NCBI GenBank assembly: GCA_000708835.1
Contig: DF237058.1
Location: 62,001-126,000 of the forward strand
Direction of reading: 5' to 3'
From: Klebsormidium nitens
Taxonomy: Eukaryota; Streptophyta; Klebsormidiophyceae; Klebsormidiales; Klebsormidiaceae
Length of the DNA stretch: 64,000 bases
The position numbers and the translations under genes are program-made. The notes under the pieces are model-generated. The model did not search any database. It was not told the origin of the DNA and was given only the letters and a program-made list of their open reading frames with translations. This document shows positions 1 through 12,599 of the stretch, piece by piece; within the stretch, counting starts at the first letter, position 1, and each line of letters opens with the position of its first letter.

Positions 1-350
1 ACAAGACTGATCAACTTTGCGGATGAGCAGGCGCCAGCAAAGTGCCTACTCGAGGCTAACTCATCTTAAAATTGCTTGTGCAAAGACACTATATTTGCGC
101 ACTTGCGCGAAAAGCCCGTGGTTGAGATTCTCTTTGATCGTCGAATACTGCCCAGTTGCTTGCCCAGACAAACTAGCTTTTGTGCTCCTGGCAACTAGCA
201 ACTGCATGCTCATCTTCAACACCTCAACCATCAGAGGACGCGATCGCTGGTGTTAAAACAAGCGGACGCACCAAGCGTGCTCATACCCACAGCTTAAGAG
301 CTATACCGCCTCCATCAAGTATGGTAATGGTCTAACCCTGCAACCCTCAC

Positions 351-916
351 CTGTTGTGCATAAGCAGGAGGTCCAGCTCCGCCACGTTGGCCACCAGGAA
401 CTTCTTGAACCCGTTGGGGAGGGTGTGCCTCGTCCTCTTGTTCGACCCGTACCCGATGTTGGGCATCAGCGTAACGCCCTTGAACTTCCGCCTCACTCTG
501 CAATCAATACCCTTGGGCCTGCGCCAGCTCGGCTGCACACAAAAAACCCCTCCTTATGAGCTCTTCTGAAATACTAGAATTTACCTAATGCTCTCGGTGC
601 ACGAGAGTCACCTTGTGGACCCACAAAATCTGAAAGACCATTACCATCACAAGAAAGACAGTGTACGCCCCGCTGCTGAAAGTTTACTCTAAAAACTTCG
701 CTCTGCAACTAGCAAACTCGGGATCGAGATGACTTTTCAACCGTGTGCCTCTACCGCGCTGCCCGTGCCTCTGCCCTCTTCATGAATGTGCGCTACAAAG
801 CAAAAATACAAAAAAAACCCGCTCACCTTGACAGCAATCTTCCTGTCATGTTGCATACGCTTGAACCTCTTGAGTCTCTTCTTCACAATCGTGTGCTTCA
901 CCAAGGGGGCCACCAT
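351..916 (-). CDS. RPL32: 60S ribosomal protein L32 (eL32), partial at the left edge
   Basis: Structural protein of the large cytosolic ribosomal subunit. Exon 1 is 916..827 and encodes 30 residues starting [18 protein letters not shown], followed by a GTGAGC donor. Exon 2 is 532..351 after a TGCAG acceptor and reads [19 protein letters not shown], then continues to LLLMHNR before a GTGAGG donor. The order basic N-terminus, [28 protein letters not shown] matches eL32 of plants and animals. The C-terminal exon (TYCAEIAHN in relatives) is not found in bases 1-350, so it must lie left of the window and the gene is cut by the edge. The start is the only ATG that gives the family N-terminus. Transcribed divergently from SF3A1. 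Confidence 0.93.
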
Positions 917-1544
917 CTTGACAGACGCGTCGCCCGCCGGCCCTGTTGCGTCCTGCGCTCAGTTGGGGAGGAGGCCGAAAGAGGGCCAGAGAGACGAAGT
1001 CTTCGAGGTTTGATCAGCATCCGCAGTGCTCGATCTGGAGGTTTGGTCAGGGCATGTTTCGACGAATTCAGTTTGTTGTCAGGAAAATACCTGTTGTGGA
1101 ATCTTGTCATCGAAAATGTTCACTCAAACGGGTTCTTCGGAGTCCCATTTCTCCTGTGCTGCCACCGAGTATTCTTTGTGCGCAGAGTTCGATCTGGCAC
1201 CAGAGCACAGACTCAAGAGTCAGAGCTCTCTGCAAAGCATCCAGAATCACTGTACAGCAGGAGGTGCTGCATTCCTGCAAAGCGGCAGGGCGCCTCTCAA
1301 GCCTTGCAGTGGCAGGTGGAATGCAGTAGTCATTGCTGTGGCTGGTGAGGGCAGTTAAGAGCAAGTGTCCACTTGGCCTCCGACACCGCATTCGTGCGCT
1401 GATCAGGAGGCATTGTATTCTGCTTTATCGAGTTGAAAGCCAATGATCAGTGAGGAGGTACGCTCATGGTAGCCCTTTGAAATTGTGGTTTAGAGCTCAG
1501 CTGTAACTTTAAGCTGTTCTGGGTACATTTTCTGGGGCGCCAGG
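917..1544. promoter_or_regulatory. Divergent intergenic region between L32 and SF3A1
   Basis: These 628 bases separate the start codons of eL32 (minus) and SF3A1 (plus), so both promoters and 5' UTRs must lie here. The open frames in this stretch have no recognisable protein similarity and overlap each other on both strands. No clear TATA box is evident. Confidence 0.5.
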
Positions 1545-4500
1545 ATGCCGGCCCTTGAGACGATCATGCGGTTGCCCGCCCCCGAGGCGGGCAGCCTGTC
1601 AGGGCCGTTACCTGCATCGCAAGTTGCGGCGGGGGACCAGAATGGTACCACCGCAGCTCTCCCTCCTAAAAAGGTTGAGATCGTCCCCACACAGACGGAA
1701 GTGGTTGGGATGATCCGGCCGCCTGCAGACATCCGCAGCATCGTGGATAAGACCGCGCAATTTGTGGCCAAGAACGGGCCGGAGTTTGAGAAGCGGATCC
1801 TTGCGAATGAGAAGAACAACGTCAAGTTCAACTTCCTGAATGCCACCGATTACTACCACGCGTATTACCAGCACAGAGTGAACGAGTTTAAGAAGCAATT
1901 GGCAGCCCCGCAGGAGGGGACTGCGCGGGCTGCCGAGGTGCCGGTGGCCGCTCCGGTTGCGGCGCCTGTGGAGGAAGCGCCTCCACCGAAGAAAGAGCTA
2001 GTGCCCCCCGAGTTGGAACAGTACTCCGTGCGGATACCAGATGGGATCTCGGGGCTCGACTTAGATGTTATCAAACTAACAGCGCAGTTCGTTGCGCGGA
2101 ACGGGAAGAGCTTCCTCTCTGGCCTGACTCAGCGCGAGCACAACAACCCGCAGTTCTATTTCCTGAAGCCGACGCACAGCCTGTTCGGCTTTTTTACCAC
2201 GTTAGCGGACGCTTACTCAAAGGTCCTGATGCCGCCGAAGGGTTTGCAGGACAGGTTGAAAAGGGACGCCTCGAACCGGCAAGCGGTGCTCGAGCGGTGC
2301 ATCCAGCGGTTGGAATGGGAGAAGGTGCAGCTCAAGAGCCGGCGGAAGGAAGAGGAGGCGGCCGAGAGGGAGCGCACCCAGATGGCGCTCATTGACTGGC
2401 ACGACTTCTTTGTTGTGACCACGATCGATTTTAATGAGGGGGAGGACGAGGCGCTGCCGCAGCCGCAAACCCTGGACGAGGTGGTGCGCAAGGCCAAGCG
2501 GCTGGCGGAAGAGGTGGGCGTGTTTTCGAGTTCACTGCTTCCCTCCATTGGTTCTGCAATATCTGGGTGTGCTTTCGAATTGAGCGCCAGTTGTTTCGAG
2601 CTCAGGACAGCATAGGGGCTAGTTTGGAATCCCTTTGGTGCCATGGAAAATTTGCCTCTTTGGGGCTTTTGTGGCCAGAACGAAAGGCGGGCTGGCATCA
2701 GATGCTCTATGAGTGCTGTGTTCCTACTAATGTTGAGTGGGTGTATGTTCCAACACGTCATCCTACGGATCATGCTTTTGTCAATCAAGTGCTGTTCATG
2801 ACTCTGTCATCGAATATCTAGCAGTTTCTAAGAACCTGCTGCCAAGTTGGCCACTCGATTTCAAAGCAGAGCTTTTTGTCAGTGTCCTGCATTTGTGTTG
2901 CCCGGCCCGTCCACATTTTATAAAGACCATAAGCTGTCAGTATGAAACTCACGTGCTCTATCTTGCTGTAGCTCGTCACTCTTGGAAGATCAGAGCTTTG
3001 CTCGTCAACCTGTACTGATGCTCTTCTCTTCTTTCATCTCTAAACCACATCCCAAAGGTCCCCGTATTACTTCGAAAAATCAAACTCCGCGTGCAGGCTT
3101 CAACAAAAACCGTTGCTTTGGAACACTCCTTTCTTTGCAGGAGGAAGAGGAGGAGGCTGCGGCGGAGGGCGTCCCCAAAAAGGACCAGGAGATGGAGGTG
3201 GAGATGGACGAAGAAGAGATGGAACTGGTCGAGCAAGGCATGCGGGTGACGGCGATTGACGAGGAGGGAGAGAAGGTGCGGGACCTGCTTTTGTGAAGCG
3301 AGACGTTTGCTTGTACGCCTCGTGGGTGGTACATCGTCGTTTCTTGCAAGATTACGTCGTTGTATTTTGGGTGGCAGGGGCCTCGGCTGCCGTAAGAAAG
3401 GGCCCAGGAGATGTTGAGTTTGAGCTAAGATGCCAACCGTGCAGCGCAAAGATAACAATCACCAGATTGCAGGGGCCGAACATGACGTCAAGAGCTCTCT
3501 GAGAATGGATAGGGAGAGGAAGTTTTACCAACACGATTTTCAATCGAACGTGCTTCTCTCACAGTTCTAGTCCTCTCTTGATTACATAGTCTCCTGATGG
3601 AAGCTAAGGTTTCGGCCTCTAGGCAATGTACTGCAGAGTAAGCCGCCCAAAACCGCTGCATCCTTCTGTCCAGGAGCCGAGCAGGATGTGCAAGTTCTGA
3701 CCAACGTGGTATTAGGGCAAACGTAGCCCGTCAGAATTCGTACCTCCACGTATCTCCTGGCACAATTCTTGGCATTCATCTATCGTAGAGTCCGCTTTCA
3801 GTGAAGTCCATCTCACGCAAATCCGCTTCCTTTTCTTTCCAGGGGCCAGACGAAGCAATGGACGAGGGCGCTGACGAGGGCCCGCCCACCCCCCCGGAAG
3901 AGGAAGAAGACGCGCCAATTAAGATCGTGCGGGACTACAAGCGCCCCGAGGAGCGCGCGCGCGAGCAGCACGACCCGACGAAGTTCGTCGTGTCACCCAT
4001 CACGGGGGAGCTGATTCCGCTGGCGGAAATGGCGGAACACATGCGGATCTCGCTGATTGATCCGAAGTACAAGGAGCAGAAGGAGCGCATGCTTGCGAAG
4101 ATCAAGGAGACGACGTTCGCGCACGACGACGAGATCGCGAAGAACATGGTGAACTTGGCGCGCACGCGGCCGGATATCTTTGGCACGACGGACGAGGAGG
4201 TGAGGTAGCAATTTGTTGTTTGTGTTCCGTCGAAATTGGTCTAAGCAGCAAGGGGTTCAAGGGTCGAAGTCTTTCATTACTTCTCTGGTCTAACGTGATC
4301 AGGCAAGCGAGGCCGACGTCAAGCAGTGTCTGCCCTCTGTACCCGAGTTGACAATCAAATTGACAGAAAGCGTGGCTGACGTAAAGCAGTGTTGTGCCTT
4401 GTTTGATGGAGTTGACTTTCGAGCGTGCTCACGCGAATCGAGGCGAAAGAAGGGTCCTGAGCGGTTCTATCTTTCTTGGGCGGGGCATTTGGTGCTCTCT

Positions 4501-6061
4501 CTGTGCTCCTCAACCTTTCAAGACTTTGAAGTTTGCTCAGCGGCTGCCAGTTCCGCTCCCTCAGCTTTCATGTTGGAGCAAGATAGAGGACCTTTTCGAA
4601 CCGCAGTCCAAACCATTACAATTTGCAAGACAAAGAACGTTCCTCGAATTTGCAGTCGTACAAAGAACCATCCTTCTCGATCCTTCCAGGTATCCAACGC
4701 GGTGGCCAAGGAGGTCGAGAAGGCCCAGAAAGAGGCCGCCCCCGACGGCCAGCGCGTCATCTGGGACGGCTCCGCGACGACCATCGGCCGCGTCACGACG
4801 GCCGCCCTCGCGCAACAACAGCAGCTCACGATCGACGAGCAGATCGCGCAGATCCACCGCGAGCGCGCAAACGTCAGCCAGGACGGGCGCGCCCTTCCCG
4901 GCCCCGCGGCGCTCCCCCCGGGTCCGCCGAAAATGAACCTCCCCCCCGCGCCGCGCCCCGCGCCGCCAAACCTCGCGATCAACATCCCGAGGCCCGCGAG
5001 ACCTCCCCCTGCGCAGACGCTTCCGCCCCCCCCTCCTCCTGTGGTGCAGCGACCCCCCCCTCAGATGGCGCCTCCATTGCAGCGACCCCCCCCACAGATG
5101 CAGCTCCCGCCGCCACCCCCCCAGCAGATGCAGATGCCGATGCGGCCCCCCCCGCAGCAACTGCAGATGCCACCCCCTCCGCCGGTGGTTCGCACGCCGC
5201 TACCCCCCCAGAGCGCGCTTTTCCGGCCGCCCATGCAGCGGCCCCCGATGTCGATGCCGCCTCCGATGCCGGGACCCCCCCCCATGGCGCAGGCGCGGCC
5301 GCCCCCCCGGGAGATGCCGCCCCCGCCCCCGGAAGAGCCGGAACCGAAGCGGCAGAAAGTGCAGGAGGAGGTGGAGCTGGTGCCGGAAGGGGAGTGGCTG
5401 GCGAAGCATCAGGTGAGAAGCTCTTGATTGTGTCCGTCAACTGTTTTCTTCTGCTGCTGCGGGCCAGTTGGGTTTCCAAGAAAGGTCTTAGGGTTTTTCC
5501 TTTGCCGTCCCAGTACTTAGTTGGGTGCCATCTTTGAGAATCTAAAACCATCAGCCGTTGCTTTTTCGTCTCGTCGCTCAGATAGTAGTCTAGTTGTTTG
5601 GGGGCACAGGGCGTCCAATCTGAAACGCGTGCATCGTATACGTACTTCATTTTTTGTTCCTGGCGTCTACTGCGTCAGACTCCTTGACTGAGAGTCGTTG
5701 ATGATCATCTCCGTCAAGCTCGCTCTTGTCGTCCCCGTTCACTTCGACAACCGGCTCGTTTAAGTATTCTAATGGTTTCTTGCAGGGCCCACTAACGGTG
5801 ACGATAACCCTGCCAGCCCTGGGCGACGATCAACCGGGCACCGAAGGCCAAACGCGCACTCTCAGTGTCTCATCCGGGCAGCAGACTGTGGGGGGCTTGA
5901 AGCAACAGTTGGCGGAGCTGGTGAACGTCCCCCCCTCGAAGCAGAAGATCAGCGGCCGGGCGGGCTTCCTCAAGGACCAGCAAACGCTCGGATATTACAA
6001 TATCGCCGATGGGGAGATGCTTGTGCTGTCGCTGAAGGAACGCGGTGGGAAGAAAAAGTAG
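1545..6061 (+). CDS. SF3A1: Splicing factor 3A subunit 1 (SF3A1/SF3a120/PRP21)
   Basis: U2 snRNP component needed for prespliceosome assembly in the nucleus. Five exons, all phase 0: 1545..2513, 3141..3275, 3843..4199, 4690..5412, 5786..6061, giving 819 residues (animal and plant homologs are about 790). Two SURP modules lie at residues about 63-112 (QFVAKNGPEFEKRI) and 173-226 (QFVARNGKSFLSGL), followed by the PRP21-like charged region with TLDEVV. Exon 2 is acidic (EEEEEAAAEG). Exon 3 carries the conserved VSPITGELIPLAEMAEHMRI. Exon 4 has VIWDGSATTIGR and then a long proline-rich tract. Exon 5 encodes the C-terminal ubiquitin-like domain, ending in a basic GGKKK tail. All splice sites are GT-AG. 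Identification is secure from domain order and motifs. Confidence 0.96.
4306..4416 (+). repeat. Imperfect tandem duplication inside SF3A1 intron 3
   Basis: Two blocks of about 47 bases, near 4306-4353 and 4370-4416, share the order GACGT(C/A)AAGCAGTGT and end in GAGTTGAC. Both lie in the intron between exons 3 and 4. No function is apparent. Confidence 0.6.
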
Positions 6062-6951
6062 ACGGGAGAAGAAGTACAGGGATTGTATTTAGAGTGGAGA
6101 TCGCTTGGGCACTGGCACGTATGTCGAGGTTCGATTCAATCGCTTGTCGCAGTGATCTTGTACTCATTCGGCCAGCGTTGGTTCATTGGCTCACAGTTTT
6201 TCAGAACAGGATTCATTATCAGCGATGCGGCGGAAGTCGAAAATCAATTGTGGCTTGCCCCTTTACGCATGAGCTAAAATCTGGTCTCTGCCAGCTAAAC
6301 GTGTCTATACCCGCTGACAGCTCGGTGGGTCATTCAACAATTTGTCAGTGAATTGTTCCCTTAAATGCAATATAAGTTGCCCATGCCCATGATCAGTGTT
6401 TGATTGTGTGTACGCATGGGGGGCCTGCAGACTCAAGGGGCCACCGTCGCCTGTCAGTGTGCCACTCAATACCTCCTGGTATGAGCTTGTTGCACACCGG
6501 GCATGCAGTGACCCCGCGTTCAGTCGCATTCAGAGATTAGTACCGTCCAAATTAGCAGCTGTCACGATCGCCAATCTAGATCGATTGCAGCCCTCGCTGT
6601 CACATTTGCATTGAAACGGTCAGATCGATGCATGTGTCCTTCAATCGGTCCGATCATGTGTGATGTACAGGCTCAAAGATTGCATAGCATGACACGGTGA
6701 ATGACACGAATGGCTGCCGGTGGCCTATACGTATATCCCAACTGCTACGCTTGGTCTGAGTATACTGTGACACGTACTAGCCACAGTTGCACAATGTCCT
6801 CTCGCGTCCTACAAATGCGTTTTACTGATTGCAGAACTTCCCTTCCCAACATACTGCAACAAACTTGAACCCTGACGTCTGGAAATGTTTCATGATCGTT
6901 TGAAACGAGGACAGCGGCCTCGATCTCTTTCAAACCCGTCTTCAAAGCTCA
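6062..6951. other. Intergenic, convergent 3' ends
   Basis: Lies between the stop codons of SF3A1 (plus) and MYND copy 1 (minus), so it should hold both 3' UTRs. No coding similarity, RNA gene or mobile element is visible. Confidence 0.5.
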
Positions 6952-8830
6952 TCAGCCTGTCTTCTGGCAAGTGTCCTTGTGGCCTGCCTTCCAAGCCCTT
7001 CGCTGGCATTCTGCAAGATACAAGGACAGTCACGAGAATGATGAGCTACTGCACCCTTTCCTAAATTTACGACGCTTGATTAGACGAGGTAGTACTCAAA
7101 CATCCAGGACAAGTAAGCAGGCTGATGCGACGCGAAGGCCGACGTTCTCTCAATCATGGGACATTCTTCCATTCCTCCAGGAGTGAAAGATACATCGATA
7201 TCTCATTGCCTCAATCTGTTTCGAGCTGGTTCTATGTCAGCATGAACGGAAAACTTTTTCCGCAAAGATAACGACTTTGAAGAGAGCGAAGAAAGAAAAC
7301 ATCTCGGAGAAACCTCACAGAATGCACCTGACACTGAGGGGTACAAAAGGGGCGAGGCATCGCAACCTGTTGGCCCCTGTAATCTTATGGAAAGCTTGCC
7401 TGCAAACATACTTCCTGACATCGCGCTTCGGAACTGTCCCAACGCACGAGACCCGTCTTGCATCCACAAAGTGACCAAGGAGGCGTCACGAATGCTTGAA
7501 GGAAGAATCAAAGAAGGTAGGAACCGCCAGACAAAGTCTTACCTCTTCCGCAGTAGACCGCGAGCTTGCAACTCCCGCACAATTGGAAATCTCTTGGTCT
7601 AGTTTCCACCTTGTCGCACCCCGGCCTGGAACACCGCGTCGCCATCTTCCTGTGTTGCCGCTTGATCCCCATCTTTTCAACTTCCTGCTCCACCATCCCC
7701 GCATCTTTCGAGGCATTTGCGCGCACGAAGCGCACGCAGAAGTCACCGTCCGCATCTACTCCTTTCGCAAGAAGCGTCCGCAGCTCGTGCGCGCGCTGGC
7801 GCGCACAGGGATCTGCATTCGCCAGTCTTCTTATGTCTTCTTCACTGCTTAGACCAGGCAGGGGACATTTGTCCGGATCCGCAAGCGCAACCATCGTCCC
7901 ATACTCGAGAGCCCTCGCCAGGACTACCATGAAAGAGCGGTCTTTGTCATCTAACTGCTCCGAGCAAAGCACCAGAGCAAGAGCGGCGGATCTGAGGGTA
8001 GGGTTCGGGGCCAGGGGTTTGGAGAGGAACCCCTTGATGCCGAGGCGGGTGCGCTCAATACCGCGAAGCATGGTGATCGTGAACTTAATGACCATCGTAT
8101 CCTTCGACTCAAAAAGAACTCTGCCCGCAACGCGAAAAAGGTTGTCCTCCAGAGCCGGTTCGCTCAGGGCAAATGCCAATGACAGAAGGAGGGCAGTCGA
8201 GCCACGAAGAGTTGCAAGGTCTTGGAAATGGTTAAGCGCGTGGCTCATGACCGCATTTAGGAAAATCGTGCTTTTGCCGGTCTGCTCTCGCACAGATTGG
8301 AGGATGAAGAACCTAGGAAGCGTCCGGAGGATCAGGCGCCTGACTCTGACGTCAGCTGAACCCACAGCCCTCTCTGCTGGCGTCATTTCTTTGAGATAAA
8401 GTGTTCTGAGGACAGCTGGTAAGCTTGGATACTATTGCAGGATAAACCTCTTGGTGCGTAAATCCAAGGCAAGGCACTCAAGTGCTTCGATGCACACCCC
8501 GGACCGAACTCGAAGGATGCCAGTATCCTTTTGGCTCTCGCCGCCAAGCAGAGGCTTCCACGGATCGGCAACGCATTCCTTCAAAAGCGCCTCTGCAATT
8601 GGCCTGAGAAACCCCTTCTCCAGGAGTGTGGTAGCCACATGCACGGTGCTCTCGTCAGGATCTGGTCTCAGGCTGAAATCTGCAAAGATACCCGTGAAGC
8701 GCTTGAATGCCAACAGCCTTGTTACTGCATCCTCTGATTGAGAGTCGTGGAGGATCGCCTGCAAAGCTTGTTGAGTCGGTGCTCTGAGCAACTCATGCTG
8801 TTCTTTGGAAGTGATAATCGGCCCTTTCAT
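6952..8830 (-). pseudogene. MYND zinc-finger / helical-repeat protein, array copy 1, interrupted by an in-frame TAG
   Basis: Two exons, 8830..7543 and 7010..6952, joined YCGR|ECQRRAWKAGHKDTC, giving a product of about 448 residues. The N-terminal part is a run of hydrophobic helices of ARM/HEAT appearance (ALECLALDLRT, LLLSLAFALSEPALEDNL). The C-terminus is a MYND finger: CSRPGC, CGSC, YCGREC and HKDTC. The frame is broken once, by TAG at 8434..8432, where copy 2 has GAG (glutamate). Frame, phase and splice sites are otherwise intact on both sides. The start ATG at 8830 aligns with the start ATG-x-GG(G/C) of the other three copies. MYND fingers usually mediate protein binding; the partner here is unknown. 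It could be a young pseudogene, a strain polymorphism or a base-call error. Confidence 0.85.
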
Positions 8831-9299
8831 CCTGGACAATTAATTCGGAAAGCAGAAGCCGCTTCGATAGGCGTTCTACAAGGAGGAGCGCACTTTGAGA
8901 GGCGTCCCAGAAGGAGGAGCGCTCCTTCTTCTGCTTGATCGAGGACCTCAAGAGCGCTTCCTCCCTTTCCGTTCCGCGCGCTTGAATCAATGTTGCAAAG
9001 CACCTAATTGCATCTTCTTTGGTTGCTCTATATGCCAACACTAAACGCCAGTTTGCATGCTGAGGATTCGATCAGCCGCCTCGATCAGCCGCCGCAAAAA
9101 TGTCAATGAACATGCTCCGCAGAGGCCTCCATCTCCTCCAAACCAGAAATTTCGCCCTGAGCAATGTCCATTCGCACGTATTTCAGAAAGTCTTACCGTA
9201 AGATCAGTCCCGAATGTCACGTTCGCGTGCTGGGTGCACGGTTGTTCTTGTAGATTTTGTGACGACATTTCGAGATCATCTTATTGCAATGTCAAGAAG
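8831..9299. other. 5' flank of MYND copy 1
   Basis: Contains short open frames with no recognisable similarity. Weak similarity to the DNA just upstream of copies 2 and 3 (for example AGGAGGAGCGC and GGACCTCAAGAGCGCTTCC near 8880-8960) fits a shared promoter or 5' UTR. Confidence 0.4.
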
Positions 9300-9960
9300 A
9301 GTTGCCACTGACACAACGAGTCACTCAAGAATGTTGGATTTGTGCAGACTCCACGGAGCAGTGTCGCCTGAGTTGCGTCTTTAGCTGGGATTCATCGAAC
9401 GCGGCGCGCAGTTGCGCCTGCATTTCTGTTTCGATGAAATCGAAGCCCCATGGATGAGCCTAGGAGGAAGCGAACGGGCGCTCGGCGCCACCAGGCGCCC
9501 CGAGCCCCCCTCCGTTCGCCGCTCCGGTCTCCGCAGTACGTCAGATGGATGGAGTACGTCCGACCAGACACAGTCTGGTAAGCACGCTTTTCGCAGCGTG
9601 CATCTTCTAGCATGTGCCAGGCGGTTACATGTGCTTCACTTGCAGGCCCCGTGCAGCAGGGGTTTGCGAGATGGATTGGGCTAAGCGTGTACGCGGTTGG
9701 TACCATGATGTTTCCAAGGATCGCTTGATTCATCATTTCCAGCGCCGATCTGATCGAGGAGCACACCAAGAAACAGTCGATATCACATCGTTGTTCATCA
9801 AGTAACCATCTTAGTGACATGTACCGTATCTTTGTCAGGCATGATCTTGACTGTCGAAATAGATTTGCTGCGGTAGGCAAGTTTGATAACCAAGCTTCAG
9901 TAATGGCCGTTTGTATGCAGTTCATTGTGCAGTTCGCCTTTAGAACATCAGGCTCTAATG
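9300..9960 (-). repeat. Duplicated 5' flank block of the MYND unit (copy 1 flank)
   Basis: Closely resembles 12600-13300 in the same orientation. Shared landmarks are TTGCCACTGACACAACGA, GCAGTGTCGCCTGAGTTGC, TCATCGAACGCGGCGCGCA, GAGCCTAGGAGGAAGCGA and ATGTGCCAGGCGGTT. A more diverged inverted copy lies upstream of MYND copy 4. The block is thus part of the duplicated unit, not independent coding DNA. Confidence 0.8.
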
Positions 9961-10103
9961 TGTTCTTTTGATCATCAACAGAACAAGTTTTGAATCCGAG
10001 ACACTTGAAGTTGACAAATACTGGGGACGTTTGATCATATCAAGCCTGATACTGACAACGTTACTCAATCAAGACTCAGGAGAATCCACCAAATGAACGT
10101 TCC

Positions 10104-12046
10104 TTAACCCGTCTTCTGGCAAGTCTCCTTGTGGCCTGCCTTCCAAGCCCTCCGCTGGCAATCTGCACAACACGAGAGGCGGTATAACGGTCAGACTCTT
10201 TAGCATCTTGTATACAGATATGAAGCTTTCTGTTTAGAAATCGAAATTTAGAAATCGAAATAGACGGGGATTGCGCGTGCTACTGGATCGCAGGTCGCCA
10301 ACTTACACCGTAGCCCGTACCGTCTTTCAAAGTTTGGACTGCAGGTTTATTCGGCAAGTTTGATCCCCGGAAAGGAAAGATGGGTCCCAACAGTTTCAGT
10401 CCGGTCCGAGCTGTTTCCGCTTCGTTAAGTACAGGGATCGTGTTCTAAATCTAAGCAAAGCTTGGTAGATGCTCTCGATAAAATCCAAAAGTTTGAACAA
10501 CAGTTCCAGAGAGCGCTACCGACAGGAGGGGTGCCAGGAAGGGCAAAGCATCGCAAATCATTCCTCCTTGCAATGTCAAAGGATAAAACTTTGAAGGATG
10601 TAAAGAATCCTCGAGATCGCATTGAAACATCGTGACACTTCCACAGATTCACGAGAAGCGGACGAGCTGAAGAGCTCGAGGTATTTCTCCTTCCACGAGA
10701 ACCCGCAAGAAAGTCATGAGATTCTCGTCAAAGGTGAACAACCGTCAGAGAAACTTCTTACCTCGTCCGCAATAGACCGCAAGCTTGCAACCCCCGCACG
10801 TCTGGAACTCCCTCGGTCTAGTTTCCACCTTGTCGCACCCTGGCCCGGAGCATCGCGTCGCCTTCTTCCTGTCTGCCATCTTGATTCCCATTTTCTCCGC
10901 CTCTTGCAAAATGTGTTTCCCTGGCGCTCCTTCCGAGGCCTTTGGGCGCAGAAATCGCACGGTAAAGTCCCCGTCCTCGGGAAACCCTTTTGCGAGGAGC
11001 GTCCGCAGCTCGTGCGCGCGGTTGCGTGCAAAAGAATCTGCATTTGCCAGTCTTTCCATGTCTTCGATGATGCCCAGGCCGGGCGGGGAACACCTGTCTT
11101 CCGCAAGCGCAGCCGACGTGCCGTACTCGAGAGCCCTCGCCAGCAAAACAATCAAGAAGTACTCGTCTTCGTCTAACTGCTCCGGACAAAGCACCAGGGC
11201 AAGAGCGGCAGACCTGAGGGCGGAGTTCGTGGCCAGGGGTTTTAGGAGGTACCCTTTAGGAAGCAGGCGGTCATGTTCGACGCCGTGAAGCATGCTGATT
11301 GTGAACTTGATAAACATCGTATCGCTTGACTCAGCAAGGACCTTGCCCGCAAAGCGAAGGAGGTTGTCCTCCAGAGCCGCTGCTTTCAAGTAACTTCTCA
11401 GCGACAGAAGGAGATTAATCGAACCAAGAACCGTAACAGAGTCTTCGAAATGGTTCAGCGCATGGCGCATGACTGCGTTCAGGAAGTCCGCGCTTCTGCC
11501 AATCTGCTTGCACATAGAGTCGGCGAGGAAGAACTTGGGAAGCGCCGGGAGGATTGCGCGCCTAACTTTGATGTCAACTGGACACACGGTCTTCTCTGCT
11601 GGCGTCATCTTTTCGAGGAACAGCGCTTTGAGGACAGCTGGCAGGCTCGGAAACTCCTGCAGGATGTACCTCACGGTGCGGGAATCCAGGGCGAGGCACT
11701 CGAGTGCTTTGATGCACGCCTCGGAATGAATCAGAAGAACGTCAGAATCGTCTGGACTGTCCCCTCCCACCATCAGCTTCCACGGATCGGCCACGCACTC
11801 TTTCAGCCCCTCTGCGATTGGTTTCAGAAACCCTTTCTCCAGGAGCTTGGCGGCAGCATGCATGGTGCTCTCCGCAGGTTCTGGGCGGATGAACTTTTTG
11901 AAGACCTTTGTGAAGCGGTCGAATGCCCACAGCCTTGTGATTGCATCCTTTGATTGAGAGTCTTGAAGGATCTTCTTCAACGCTTGTTGGGTCGGTGCGC
12001 TGAGCAACTCAGCCTGTTCCTTTGAGGGGATCTTCTGCCCGTCCAT
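10104..12046 (-). CDS. MYND zinc-finger / helical-repeat protein, array copy 2, open reading frame intact
   Basis: The only uninterrupted member of the local family: exons 12046..10762 and 10162..10104, 447 residues. The first ~390 residues are predicted alpha-helical with leucine-rich ARM/HEAT-like helices (for example CIKALECLALDSRTV, INLLLSLRSYLKAAALEDNL). The MYND finger spans about C399-C443: CSGPGC (an x4 spacing rather than the usual x2), CGGC, YCGRDC, then H439 and C443. The last cysteines are on the 59-base second exon, so splicing is needed to complete the zinc ligands. The start ATG (MDGQKI) aligns with starts of all paralogs; the frame stays open further upstream without an ATG. 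Family identity is clear for MYND only; the helical part and biological role are unrecognised. Confidence 0.85.
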
Positions 12047-12599
12047 TTCAGAACCGGAAGCCTGACCGGCTGCGAATAAGAGGTCTTCCAACTTTGAGCA
12101 GAAGCGCTGCGGTTTGCTTGATCGGCCAGGACCTCAAGAGCGCTTTCTGATTCTTCTGAAAGTAGATGTTGCGAAGCACCTGATTGATCTTTTGCTGGTC
12201 GAGGCTCTCTGCTTAAAAAAGTACGTGACTAATTGATTCAAGCGCCGTGCATGCTCAAAACGACCGCCTCTGCCTGATCAAGCCGCCCCTGCTACGGACC
12301 TGCATAAGGCCACCTTCTGAGGAAAAGCTAATAACGAGTTTTGCAACCTACTGTCACATCAGATCACAGCATCTCATTTTCGTGCTTTTAGCGTGTTCCG
12401 AGACGGTCACGTCAAGCTTCACGAATAGCTTTATAACGGCCTCTCGCGAGTGTCTCGAAGGTCTCGGAATTGTCTAAAGGACCGGCGGTCACGTCATAGC
12501 TCTCAATCGGATTTGCGCCTGCGGTGACGAACCGTTTCCGGAAGCTCGATATTCTGTGACGAGTTTCTGAGATCGTCAAATCAATGTCCAAGCCGAGTG
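12047..12599. other. Spacer upstream of MYND copy 2
   Basis: No supported gene. It holds the probable promoter and 5' UTR of copy 2, including the in-frame, ATG-less codons for GQASG also seen before copy 4. Confidence 0.4.

Noticed and set aside
743-1348. 201-codon open frame upstream of SF3A1
   Set aside because: It runs antisense across eL32 exon 1 and has no recognisable protein features; the eL32 exon explains the sequence.
4561-5650. Long antisense open frames over the SF3A1 proline-rich exon
   Set aside because: Low-complexity shadows of a GC-rich repeat-coding exon.
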